Assembly: GCA_016987375.1 (NCBI GenBank)
Contig: PJRA01000263.1
Coordinates: forward strand, 806,669 to 828,573
Direction: 5' to 3'
DNA length: 21,905 nucleotides
Origin: Brachionus koreanus
Lineage: Eukaryota > Rotifera > Eurotatoria > Ploima > Brachionidae
Shown: positions 1 through 9,360 of the stretch, piece by piece
How positions within the stretch are numbered: position 1 is the first letter of the stretch
Layout: every line of letters starts with the position of its first letter
Made by a program: the position numbers and the translations under genes
Notes under the pieces: generated by a model
Seen by the model: only the letters and a program-made list of their open reading frames with translations
Databases searched by the model: none
Told to the model about the DNA's origin: nothing

Positions 1-115
1 TATAGATTTTAAAATTTTCTTTAAAAAATGATATTACTTTATAAAATTCTTTTAATTTTTTTATAAAATATTTATGAATTAAAAAAACCTGAAAAAATGC
101 TTGGTGCTTATAGTG
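1..115 (+). repeat. Right end of a TTAA-flanked dispersed repeat (copy 1, cut by the window edge)
   Basis: Bases 11-115 align without gaps to 14408-14512, with about 90 of 105 positions identical by hand count. The right terminus ends GGTGCTTATAGTG followed by TTAA at 116-119; copy 2 ends GGTGCTTCTAGTG followed by TTAA. The shared end point next to TTAA suggests a transposon terminus, perhaps of piggyBac type, whose known target site is TTAA. The left part lies outside the window, and no transposase is seen nearby. Confidence 0.6.
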
Positions 116-539
116 TTAATGATCAAAATAGTTTAAAAGATGATTGAGGTTTATCATCAAGCTGAATATTGTTTTTAAGTAATAATATTAAGATTAATTT
201 TTTATAACCTTAAAGCTTTGCAAACAAAACTTGGTTTTGGTATGCTTTTAAAATACAAAAAAATTTCTTATAAGAATATATTTTGAAAATTATCATTGCC
301 TAATTGGAAAAAAAAACAAAATCATTAGTCAAAGATTATCGAATAACTTGATAATCAAATAAGTATTGTTGTTAAATTTTAGATGTAAAAAATTTTTATA
401 AGGGAATGTGAACCTAATTGAAAAATACATATATTTTAAATATAAGATTCGCAGTGTTGGAAAGCAATTTGAAATTGAAAGACAAATCCATTTCTTCTAG
501 TTTCTCTTTTAAAAAACAGGTTTCATTATATGGTCTAAT

Positions 540-653
540 ATGATAAATTTACTTTTCTTCATATTTTCCTTAGTGCTATCAACCTTAGCTTTGGTTGAAG
601 CATATATTTGCGAAAAAAAAGAAGAAAATGAATTGAAGTTATCGGTAAAATAA
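540..653 (+). CDS. Signal-peptide-encoding ORF, possible first exon of a small secreted protein (copy A)
   Basis: An ATG at 540 opens a 37-codon frame ending in TAA at 651-653. The first 21 residues form a clear signal peptide: a hydrophobic core LLFFIFSLVLSTLALVEA followed by YICE. After codon 25 the frame becomes Lys/Glu-rich. A GTAAAA after TCG (donor-like, 645 onward) sits just before the stop, so this could be an exon 1 that is spliced onward; I cannot identify exon 2. Bases 538-614 are repeated in inverted orientation at 2051-2127 with one synonymous difference (TCC/TCT). The function is unknown. It could also be a dead fragment carried by a duplication. Confidence 0.35.
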   Translation: MINLLFFIFSLVLSTLALVEAYICEKKEENELKLSVK

Positions 654-1963
654 AAAAAATGGAGAAACTAATAAGAGATGAAATGGTAATGCATTTATTG
701 TAACACAAATTACTGTCTGTCATTTTTGTTTCAAATTTGTTCAAATGAATTCAAAACTCTGCAAAAACTATTTCATTTTTCATTAAAATGCACATCATAA
801 AAATCAACGGCATGTCGTTATCTGGTTATTCATTATTACCGACAGGCTCTCATTACATTTGAATTATTTCCCTTTGCTTTTTTTGTATGCAAGAATTTTG
901 TTAATATTGAATGTGTATGGTATTACGCTGTTTTGAATCTTTTTTGATTATTTTGAAGGTTATTTTAAAAGGTTATTTTGAAGAAAAAGATTAGATTTTA
1001 ATAAAATAATGTACATATTTCATTATTTAATTATTAGTTAAATTATCATTTTTTTGTATAAAATCATATTTAAATTTGTTCATGGAACTTAAATTAGATA
1101 AATAAATAAATTTATCTAGCATTAAATAGACCAAAAATTTGAACTGAATTTGTATAGTTTCGCTGCTAAGATTAGAAGAGAAAAACAAAAAGTATGCAGT
1201 CCATTATTTCTTTTTCAAATGAATTTATATTAATTTAAATTATTAGAAAAAAAAATCTCTCTTAAACGACTAAAAAGCTTGTTTTGTTTCTTCAAGAAAA
1301 TAAAATTAAAAAAATTAGAATATACGGTTCTGTGAAATTTGGTACATAATAAAAAAAATGGAACTTAAAAAATGAATGCTTAAAAAGCCTATAATTTTTC
1401 TCTGAAAAATTTTAATTAAATTTGTAAGAGCAACAAACTGCAACTTACTTAGTTGCACAAAAATTCAAAGTCTGGTAATGATGTGCAAAGTATCTTCAAA
1501 ATGCCTTTTAGTCAAATTTGTGCTAAATTTCACAAAACCGAATATACTGTAATACTGTGTATCAGTATATGTTGCCAAACAGTAGTACGACTACAAAGCA
1601 TATGAAAAAAAAGAAAGAAAATATTTAAAAAAATTTTTTTTGTTAATGATTATTAATTGTCAAATTCAAATACAATTGTAGCATAAATTCTTCCTGTTCA
1701 AATTTACTAAAATAAAATATTTAAAAATAAACTGTAAAAGAGTGTAGCATACTATGTTGCTAATTTTAAACTAAAAATATTTTTTTCTTATTTGAGTTAT
1801 AAACGTTTTATTAAAAAAAAAAAATTATTGATTTGAGAAATAAATTCGATTTCCTTTTAAAAAAAAATACAGATTTTATATTAGTTAAAAAAATGCACCA
1901 AAATATGTTGCACGTTGTAGCTGTATTTTTTAAAAATATTATCAGTATAAGAAAAAATTTTTG
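654..1963. other. AT-rich spacer without a recognised gene
   Basis: Apart from the small inverted-repeat element at 1321-1544, this interval is low-complexity A/T sequence with frequent stops on both strands. I see no coding or RNA gene. Confidence 0.5.
1321..1544. mobile_element. TA-flanked MITE-like element with about 26-bp inverted ends
   Basis: The left arm at 1325-1346 begins CGGTTCTGTGAAATTT. The right arm at 1519-1540, reverse complemented, begins CGGTTTTGTGAAATTT; 19 of 22 positions match. Both arms are bordered by TATA. The interior of about 170 bp has no ORF and contains a perfect small stem-loop TGCAACT-tactt-AGTTGCA at 1439-1457. The size, terminal inverted repeats and TA borders fit a non-autonomous Tc1/mariner-type element. 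This is inference from structure only, as no transposase with matching ends is present. Confidence 0.55.
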
Positions 1964-2185
1964 TTATGTTTGTATTTGAATTTCATGGTAGTCTAAATCC
2001 ATTTTTCCCTTAGAATTACAATATTTTTTAACTTTAAGATCTTTACAGGATTCGCAAATATATGCTTCAACCAAAGCTAAGGTTGATAGCACTAAAGAAA
2101 ATATGAAGAAAAGTAAATTTATCATATACTTTTCTTCATTTATCATATACTTTTCTTCATCTGAGATAGATGCATTGTTAGACAT
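1964..2185 (-). CDS. Signal-peptide-encoding ORF, possible small secreted Cys-containing protein (copy B)
   Basis: The minus-strand frame runs from an ATG at 2185 to a stop at 1964 (73 codons). The segment from the ATG at 2125 encodes the same signal peptide as the copy at 540-614 and then continues ICESCKDLKVKKYC with three cysteines. The preceding 20 residues contain the heptad EEKYMIN twice, produced by a perfect 21-bp tandem duplication (2118-2138 and 2139-2159), so the original start is probably 2125. A donor-like GTAAAG follows TCCT after the CE codons, so the frame could be spliced there instead of reading to 1964. I do not recognise a family. The two copies face each other about 1.4 kb apart. 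Confidence 0.35.
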   Translation of the reverse strand: MSNNASISDEEKYMINEEKYMINLLFFIFSLVLSTLALVEAYICESCKDLKVKKYCNSKGKMDLDYHEIQIQT

Positions 2186-2189
2186 CTAT

Positions 2190-4549
2190 CAGCTAGATGC
2201 TAGACAACATTGTCTTATTTGTAAATTATTAAATAAATTTTTATTTATTATAAAATTTACTTAAACTTAAAAAAATTTTTTTTTTCTTTTAGTCAAAAAT
2301 ATGAGAACATAAAATAGTTAGCTCTATGAAAAAAGAGATTTGAATTAAAATACAAAATTTTTAGTTTAATTTAAATTTACTTTAGTGTTTCCAAATGAAA
2401 TATGTAACTCGAAAATACAAAATTACACATATCTTGATCTAATAAAAACTAAAAAAAAGTTTTTTTAATAGCTGCATTATAAAAAAAAATAGTCAACCTA
2501 GAAAACACATTTAAGAATTATAAAAAATGACTTTGTAAAAAATAACGTTTAATGTATTAAAAAATTTAAAATAAAATTGATTTTCCGTTAAATTTTAGCA
2601 ACTAAGTTAAATGCAAAATTTTCAAAATAGCTTAAAATTGAAAAAATTTAAATAGCAAAATACTAGAAAAAAAAATCAAGCTGAAAAATAAAAAACAAGT
2701 CACTATGAAATTATAATCAAAAATTAAAGCGAAATAAAATGAGGTCCATTATTTGTTAGACATAGATTGATAAAATTATTTTTTAGTTTATAATTTCTAT
2801 TATCTCTTATATGATTTTTGACAGTGATTTTGATAAACAAAATAAAAAAATTGGAAAAAAAAATTTTTTTTAAAAAAAATATTTATCATGTCAAGAAAAC
2901 TTGAAAATTATAAATTTAATCTCTATAAAGAAAAAACTCTGCAATGTAGCAATTTTTTTTACATTGAAGAGACTAAATTTAAGGTTAAGTTATTAGAAGT
3001 TAAGTTTAAGCTAATGCATTTTGCAGAATGACCTGTAAAAAAATTTTACTTTATTTAAGAATTACATTCTTATTAAATATTTTTTAACAAATAATTTAAT
3101 GTATTAATCTAATTTTGAATTGAAAAAAAGGAAAACTTACCAAATTTTTTTTTTTAAATTTAAAAATTTTTTACATAACACTTGTTTGTATTTTAGAAAT
3201 TTGAATCGTCATTTTCTTTGTCTGATTTAAATATACCATATTTTTAGAATTATCATGTTTATTGTACAATTTAAAACCCAAAAAAATTATTATAGATAAA
3301 ATTTAATGGATTAAATATTTTAGAGCTCCATAGATTCAGTTTTATTTTTCATATAAGAATCTTTTTCAAGATTTTATTTTTTGGGCTTTTTATAATGAAA
3401 ATTAAATGGTTTAAAGCAAAATAAAATTTGACGTATATTCAAAAAATGTTATATTAATCTGGACACATAAATCTTTTTATTCCAGTTCTTTTTTAAAATA
3501 TTTTTGGTTTTACATAGTAATCTTTTTTTTGTAAGATAAAATCAAGGTATATTTGTGTTTTAAAATAGAATAAATAATAAAAAACAAGTTTATATTTATA
3601 AGGCTTCTTTTTTTCCATTAGCTAAAATGAAACCTCAAGACTTTTTTTAAACAAACAAACTGCTTTGAAAATCTAAATGTATGTTTTTGTTTTAAATTGA
3701 ACAAAAAAACCGGTCAAAAAATTCTTTCAAGTCATGTTTTATTCTGATGATTGCAATAAAACTAGTTCTATCAGACTGTACTTTGGATCATTTGAATCAA
3801 ATTAAAGACGTATTTTTAAATAAAACTATTTCAATTTTGCAAATAATATGTTTTTTATCGACAGTTGTTGTTTCGAATTTTTTTTTAAAACAAAAATTTC
3901 AAATTTTGTATCAAAAAGCGAAATAAATCTCAAGCCATCAATTTAGAATATGTCATTTTTATCAAAACATGAAAGAAATCGGACTAATTTAGAAATAAAA
4001 TCATTTGAAGAGTTTGATTTATTGATAGATTTTGTTTTTTTAAAAGGAACTTCTTAAGTATTTTCAAGCATCAGAAAAAAGGAAAAAACAGTTGGCTAAG
4101 AAACAATGAGCGAAGTTTAATAACCGCTCTTTTAGGGAAAAAGCTCAAAAAGACTATTGAATTTAAGTTTTTTACCAAAAAACTGTAATTAAAAAATTAA
4201 ATACACAATTTTTAAATAAAATACCAAATATTTTGAGTTTTGTATCAAAATTTTATTAAACAAGAAACAAATATTTAAAATATACAAAAAAATATAATAA
4301 AAACCTATTTTTTTTTAATTTAACAAAAATTGATCACTAAAGACACTAATATACAAAATACAATTAAAGTTTTTTTTTTAACCCTCAAAAATTTATTTGA
4401 AAAAAAACATTTATTACAAAAAGAGTTTAAAAAAAATTTTAACCAACTTACTTGCATTTATTTGGTCAAGTCCAATATCTTTGCTATATCATCTTCCTTG
4501 ATCATTGTGCATCATTTTCCATTATTTCTTTAAAATTATATTCTATAAC
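2190..4549. other. AT-rich intergenic stretch, no gene seen
   Basis: Stops are dense in all frames and there are many A and T runs. The only structured element noticed is a nested hairpin at 2911-2981. Short open frames such as the one near 4330-4533 start at a non-ATG codon and have no recognisable content. Confidence 0.5.
2911..2981. other. Nested imperfect hairpin in intergenic DNA
   Basis: An outer stem pairs 2911-2924 with 2968-2981 (13 of 14 positions). An inner stem pairs CAATGTA at 2942-2948 with TACATTG at 2960-2966. A 17-nt one-sided loop separates the two stems. This may be a decayed MITE or chance folding of AT-rich DNA; transcription is unknown. Confidence 0.35.
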
Positions 4550-5742
4550 ACTACCAGTCGACATCTCTAGTACACCTTTACAATCTTAAAAAATCTTCCC
4601 ATCGTGATGATGTCAAGAATACTCAAGCTATTTAATGCTTCATTGGAACTAGGCTACATTCCGAAAAAATGGAAAATTGCTCAAATTGTTATGATCCCGA
4701 AAATAAATAAGCCGCCAGATTTAGTGACTTCTTATAGGCCAATATCCCTCATTAGTTGTCTAAGCAAATGTTTAGAAAAAATCATTAATTCAAGACTACA
4801 AAAATGGAAGAGAACCATTTGCTACCCCCGACTCAATCAGGCTTTAGAAGAAAAAAAATACTCAAGACCATTTACTTAGACTCAACCAATCAATAATTCA
4901 CGGCTTTAACAAACAACTAATGACGGGAGCAGTCTTTTTCGACCTCGAAAAAGCTTTTGACAAGACACCCCATATCGGCATCCTCAACAAAATTAACAGT
5001 CTGCCTAAGTGTCCAAAAATAAAAAAATGGATAAAAAGCTTTCTCGAAGGAAGAATGTTTCAATTGAAGATCAAAGACAAATTATCAACACCCATGAACA
5101 CCACATGTGGTGTTACACAAGGTAGCTGTATCTCTCCAACTCTTTTTATTATATTCTTTAGCGACATAGCAAAACATATCCCCCCCGAAGTCCAATACGC
5201 TCTCTTTGCCGATGACTTAGCCATATGGTTTACCGGAATAAAAAAGAAAGACATCAAATTTCATCTCCATAAAGCAATTAACTTTATTAACGACTTTTGT
5301 ATAACAAATGATTTAACAATTAACAAAATGAAAACAGTTCATACCACTTTTACGACAGCTGGCTACAGATCTAACTACAAAATTAAATACAATCTTCATC
5401 TTACTCTTGATGACTCATCCATTCCAATTGACTTTTATCCAATATTCCTTCGACCCTAAACTCAACTACCAAGAACATCTCTCAGACATTAAAACAAAAC
5501 TTATTCTGATGCCAAAAGTGAAAATGCTACAAAAATCAAATCACACTGAGCAAAATAACTTCCTAATATTTAAAACTCTAATTCGATAAACACTCGACTA
5601 TTCACACGTTATTCTAAACACTGGTATACAAAGAATTTCAAAGCACGTTCAAATTTTTCAAAATAAAATCCTTCGATCAATCAAACGTTTTCCATTTAAA
5701 ATCTCGACGTCGACTATACATCAAACTTTAAAAATCTTCTGA
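4550..5742 (+). mobile_element. Degenerate non-LTR retrotransposon (jockey/CR1-type reverse transcriptase relic)
   Basis: Three frames together give the reverse transcriptase of a LINE. Bases 4604-4879 encode the fingers region with SYRPISLISCLSKCLEKII. Two frameshifts lie between about 4830 and 4865. Bases 4920-5459 encode the palm with AVFFDLEKAFDK, CGVTQGSCISPTLF and the catalytic FADD (5205-5216). A further frame change near 5430 leads to the post-RT segment with FDPKLNYQEHLSDIKTKL, and after an in-frame stop at 5587-5589 the same frame continues to 5742 with the typical LINE thumb/C-terminal pattern. No endonuclease domain, 5' end or 3' tail is seen, so the copy is truncated at both ends and dead. 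Clade assignment within jockey/CR1 is uncertain. Confidence 0.85.
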
Positions 5743-6048
5743 TAAATTATTTAAGTTTTCTATTTATTTAAAAAACTTAATTCTTTTAAAAATTAAATTA
5801 TTTCCCCTAAACAAAAAAAACTAAATTTAAACATTTTACACAAGTTATATAAAAAACCATTCATCCAAAAAGCTCTTAAGTTTAACAAAAAAAAAGATTT
5901 GTAATTAAAGATTGATTAGACTTTGCATTTTTATGATTATATTGTAGTTTTCTTAAAAACTAAAACACCAACTTAAGTCAGCTTCACAGCGCAATTATAT
6001 GATCTCATACGTTAGCAAAATATTAAATTTTTAAACTGTATAAAAATT
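5743..6048. other. Short AT-rich spacer between two LINE relics
   Basis: No coding or RNA gene is seen. It may include decayed 3' sequence of the upstream retrotransposon. Confidence 0.4.
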
Positions 6049-6061
6049 AGACACATGATAT
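6049..6061. repeat. Target-site duplication, left copy
   Basis: AGACACATGATAT is repeated exactly at 6557-6569, on the other side of the LINE end. Confidence 0.75.
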
Positions 6062-6556
6062 AACAAAAGCGTAAATTTAATATTTAATTTTAAATACCAC
6101 ATCTTGAATATGCAGCAGCAGCCTGGAGCCCTCATACCAAAAGAGATTCAAAAATCTTAGAACAAGTACAAAGAAGAGCTACAAAATTAGTATTTAGCTT
6201 AAAAAATTTAAAATATGAAGAAAGACTTACAAGATTGGGACTAACGACACTAAACACAAGACGTAAACGTGGAGACTTAATAGAGACATTTAAAATAATG
6301 AACGGTCTAAGTGAAATTCATCTACAGAATCCGTACATTAAAAGTCACGCACTATCAACCAATGGTCCAGCTGGAGGAATACGAGGACATATTATTATTA
6401 TTATATTATTATTTTTATTAAATTTTCAAACACTTGTAAATTACTCTAACTTATATTTTATTTATATAACAAACGTTAGCAAGGGGGCTGAAAAGTAGGC
6501 TATTGCCGTTCGGGCAAGTCTCGGGAAATTCCCAAATTTATTTTTCTAATAATAAA
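6062..6556 (+). mobile_element. 5'-truncated CR1/L2-type LINE insertion
   Basis: From about 6096 the plus strand encodes the C-terminal end of a CR1/L2-type LINE protein, with the family's signature blocks PHLEYA, AWSPHTKRDSKILEQVQRRA, RLTRLGLTTLNTRR and RGDLIETFKIMNG. The coding part ends about 6330-6390 in an ATT-rich stretch. The 3' untranslated part holds two compact hairpins, TTGCC-gttcg-GGCAA (6503-6517) and GGGAAATTCCC (6523-6533), and ends in TAATAATAAA. A 13-bp direct repeat on both flanks marks it as a real insertion. It lacks most of the protein, so it is a dead-on-arrival 5' truncation. Confidence 0.85.
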
Positions 6557-6569
6557 AGACACATGATAT
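6557..6569. repeat. Target-site duplication, right copy
   Basis: This is an exact copy of the 13-mer at 6049-6061, immediately after the LINE tail TAATAATAAA. Confidence 0.75.
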
Positions 6570-6665
6570 TTGTTTTATTATTTTATTTATGTAAAAAACT
6601 TGCTAAAATTTGTTTTATATTATTTTTGTTGTTGTTTTTTTCTTTATTATTTCTTGTTTAGTTGA

Positions 6666-6685
6666 GACTATAAAAGACTATAAAA
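6666..6685 (+). promoter_or_regulatory. Tandem TATA-box-like motif upstream of the receptor gene
   Basis: GACTATAAAA occurs twice in direct tandem, about 350 bp before the ATG at 7032. A TATAAAA core is a usual animal TATA box. In DNA this AT-rich the match could be chance, and no transcript start is known. Confidence 0.25.
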
Positions 6686-7031
6686 ATCTTTATTATTTTT
6701 GCAATTTAACCATGAGACACCAGATCTGAATTAAAAAATTAAAAAAAAAATTATAAAATTTAATTTAAAACTGGAAAAATCTTTCTCCCCAGATAAATAG
6801 AAGAATTGATAATTCATTTAAATTTCTGAAAATTTAATGTATTTAAGTGTCATCAAAATAAATTGATGCTTTTAGTTATTCTTTCGAGAATTTCTTTAAT
6901 CAAAAAAATCTGAAAATCCAAAAAATATAAAGAAATAAATTAAAAAAAATTTATTGAGCGAAATTTATTATCAAATAGGTCTGATATTTAAAATCTTTGT
7001 CCATATTTTCATTCTATATTTTTTTCTAAAA

Positions 7032-9344
7032 ATGATGATTTTTTCCATTTTAAAAATTTTGTTTGTTACCAGTTTATTTGGTAAAGCAATTAGAGCTGAA
7101 ATTAGTGATTTATGTCCAAAACCTAAATTGGTGAAAAAAATGCCATTAATCGGAATTGGCTTTTTAATTGAATTGAATATCCAGACTAAACCAGAGAAAG
7201 GAATCAATTTTAACTGTTTCGATCTAAAATCAAGCAGTTATAAATTAAATTTTTTATCTTGCATGAAATATTCATTAAATAGCAAGTTTAAATTTCAATT
7301 GCCAAACATCAATTCAAATAATAAAGAAATTAGTTTAAATTTTGTTAAAATTACTTTTTTGGATACAAACTTAAATCTTTTTTTCAATTTACAAAAGAAG
7401 GTTATTGTTAACAGTATCAATTTTTTTTACTCAGATTTTTTGGTTTTAAGAAATGGATCGAATAGATGCTTTTTCAATAACTTGGAAAATCTGAATTTTT
7501 TTGGAAAAGTGATTTCTGTTGGCTTTGGATTTTCAGTTCGCTATTTTGAAAATACATGTCCCCTAATTTTTTCCAATTCAAAAATTAGTTCTGTCCAATT
7601 TTATGGTTTTTCAGACACTTTTCTTAAAAAAAACAAACTTGGATTTTTGCAGACAGACAGAAAAAATAATTATTTCATACAAAAACTTGTTTTAAAGGGA
7701 TACAAAATTAAATTAGACAAAGCTTTATTAGATATGTATTTATTTGAAAACGTTAAAACTTTGGAATTAAGAGGTGATATTGGAGAAATAAGCATTGAAC
7801 AATTATTTAATTTAACTACTATTGATATTTATTTAGATAATTTGATTGAATTTTTTCATTTAAATTCGAAGGTGTTTAAAAGTGCCGATTTAAATCAAAG
7901 CTTAAAGCTTAACTATTTGAAAATTTATGGAAATGAGTTTAAATTTTCAGATAGTGATTTTTGCTTTTTTAAAAGCCTTACTAATCTGAAAAAGATAAGA
8001 TTAGAATATTTCAAATATTTTTCATATTGCAGTTGTTCTCTTATGTATTTGTTAAATATATCTCTTAATAGAGAAAGCCGACTAAAAAATTTTTTTGATA
8101 TGTGTAGTCATTCTGTTTCAATTGAAAAATGTCAAATTGAAAAAAAATTATTTTATTGTAATCTGTCAATTTTAAAAGAAAGTTTTCAATTAACCTCATC
8201 GGATTTGATTTTTAATTCGGAATTTTTGAATTTTCTTACTATTTTTATGACTCCTCTATTTTGTTTTTTAACAATTGTAGTCAATGCAGTAAATTTAAAG
8301 ATTTTATTAAATATTAAATCAGCTCAAAATTTTGCATCTACTAAACTGATGATTATTAACAGCACAATAAATTTGATTTATTCATTAATTTATTCTATTC
8401 ATTTGGTAAACAAATGTGTTTATGTAAATGGTATTTTTTGCTCTTCTATACTCAGAGAGAAAACAGTTCAATTGTTTGACATAATATTAGTACAGTTTGT
8501 ACTCAGTATTTTAAAGATATGGTCCAATGTGTCAATTATAAGCATTTCATGTCTTAGACTTTGTCTTTTAATCGAAGAAAACCCTTTGTTCAACACCATT
8601 ACAAAATTTAAATTGCAAAAAAAATCTAAAATTTTTATTTTATCATTATTTATTTTAAGTATATTCATATCTGTGGATAAATTGTTTGTTGTTCGTGTGA
8701 ACGAACACTATTTTGTCATGGACGAAAAAAATTATGAGGAGTTTCCAAACAAAAACACTTTTTTGTTTCGAACATACCGAGACATGGGACTTCATTCTAT
8801 AGAGAACATTTATTTCTCAGGAAGTGATGCTATTGTATTCTATGTGCTCTTTGTAATCAACTTTATTCTAAATGATCTCTTTTTGTATGTTTTGCTATTT
8901 CTAATTGATGTAGCAATTTTGTATCACTTGCGCCTAAGATTAAACATTAAAAAAAGACTAGCTAAAAAATTGAAAATTAAAGAAAATAGCGAAATAAAAG
9001 AAACTGAAATGACTATACACTGGACAGTTGCTTTAAATTTGCTTATTGTTTTTATTCTTAAAATTGGTCATTTTACAGTTTCGTTTTATGTGTTTATAAA
9101 AAAATTGTTTTCAAACTTGACAGATGACAACATATGCTTTTATTACAGCCGAGTGTGCTCAAATTATTTAGAATTCAGTGAACAATTTTTTATTTTATCC
9201 AATGGATATTCAATTATTTTGTTTCGTAACTTGAACAAGGACTTTAAAGAGTCGTTTAACACAATTTTCCATTTTGGCCAACAAAAAAATGTATCAGATA
9301 ACAAATCAGAAAATAAAATTCAATCATCGAAAAGGCCTTTTTAA
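7032..9344 (+). CDS. Intronless orphan seven-transmembrane receptor with divergent LRR-like ectodomain
   Basis: This is a single open frame of 770 residues. The open frame reaches back to 6954, but 7032 is the first ATG and is followed directly by a signal peptide (residues 1-22, MMIFSILKILFVTSLFGKAI). The mature N-terminus has a DLCPKP motif like an LRR N-cap. Residues about 215-325 show LRR-like strands (VKTLELRGDIGEI, LNYLKIYGNEF, LTNLKKIRLEYF). CSCSLMYLL near 335 plus later cysteines resemble an LRR C-cap. Seven hydrophobic helices follow at about 399-426, 435-457, 479-514, 533-554, 600-632, 660-689 and 709-731. TM3 ends CLRLCLLIEENPL, so only the Arg of the D/ERY motif is kept. TM7 ends SNGYSIILFRNLNKDFKESF, recalling NPxxY plus helix 8. 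The layout is that of an LRR-containing rhodopsin-like GPCR at the plasma membrane. Ligand and G protein are unknown, and I do not recognise a named orthologue. Confidence 0.8.
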   Translation: MMIFSILKILFVTSLFGKAIRAEISDLCPKPKLVKKMPLIGIGFLIELNIQTKPEKGINFNCFDLKSSSYKLNFLSCMKYSLNSKFKFQLPNINSNNKEISLNFVKITFLDTNLNLFFNLQKKVIVNSINFFYSDFLVLRNGSNRCFFNNLENLNFFGKVISVGFGFSVRYFENTCPLIFSNSKISSVQFYGFSDTFLKKNKLGFLQTDRKNNYFIQKLVLKGYKIKLDKALLDMYLFENVKTLELRGDIGEISIEQLFNLTTIDIYLDNLIEFFHLNSKVFKSADLNQSLKLNYLKIYGNEFKFSDSDFCFFKSLTNLKKIRLEYFKYFSYCSCSLMYLLNISLNRESRLKNFFDMCSHSVSIEKCQIEKKLFYCNLSILKESFQLTSSDLIFNSEFLNFLTIFMTPLFCFLTIVVNAVNLKILLNIKSAQNFASTKLMIINSTINLIYSLIYSIHLVNKCVYVNGIFCSSILREKTVQLFDIILVQFVLSILKIWSNVSIISISCLRLCLLIEENPLFNTITKFKLQKKSKIFILSLFILSIFISVDKLFVVRVNEHYFVMDEKNYEEFPNKNTFLFRTYRDMGLHSIENIYFSGSDAIVFYVLFVINFILNDLFLYVLLFLIDVAILYHLRLRLNIKKRLAKKLKIKENSEIKETEMTIHWTVALNLLIVFILKIGHFTVSFYVFIKKLFSNLTDDNICFYYSRVCSNYLEFSEQFFILSNGYSIILFRNLNKDFKESFNTIFHFGQQKNVSDNKSENKIQSSKRPF

Positions 9345-9354
9345 AATTAAAGCC

Positions 9355-9360
9355 AATAAA
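9355..9360 (+). promoter_or_regulatory. Poly(A) signal for the receptor gene
   Basis: AATAAA starts 11 bases after the stop codon at 9342-9344. More AATAAA hexamers follow within 50 bases, so the exact cleavage site is open. Confidence 0.45.

Larger units (their letters stand above)
538..2127. repeat. 77-bp inverted repeat pair (538-614 and 2051-2127)
   Basis: The arms are 76/77 identical in inverted orientation, and both keep the signal-peptide reading frame. Identity stops abruptly on both sides: upstream of ATATG and downstream of GCGAA the sequences are unrelated. The 1.4 kb between the arms is AT-rich and contains a smaller inverted-repeat element at 1321-1544. No target-site duplication is visible outside the arms. 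Confidence 0.75.

Noticed and set aside
559..744. 61-codon minus-strand open frame
   Set aside because: It is the antisense of the signal-peptide segment at 540-653; the plus frame has the convincing hydrophobic leader.
4330..4533. 67-codon plus-strand open frame
   Set aside because: Begins at TTG, has no recognisable domain, and its composition is that of the surrounding AT-rich DNA.
5060..5257. Minus-strand open frame opposite the reverse transcriptase
   Set aside because: Antisense shadow of the RT palm region.
6954..7031. N-terminal extension of the receptor to 6954
   Set aside because: It would start at TTG; the first ATG at 7032 is followed at once by a well-formed signal peptide.
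6971..7207. Minus-strand open frame opposite the receptor N-terminus
   Set aside because: Shadow of the 770-residue receptor frame.
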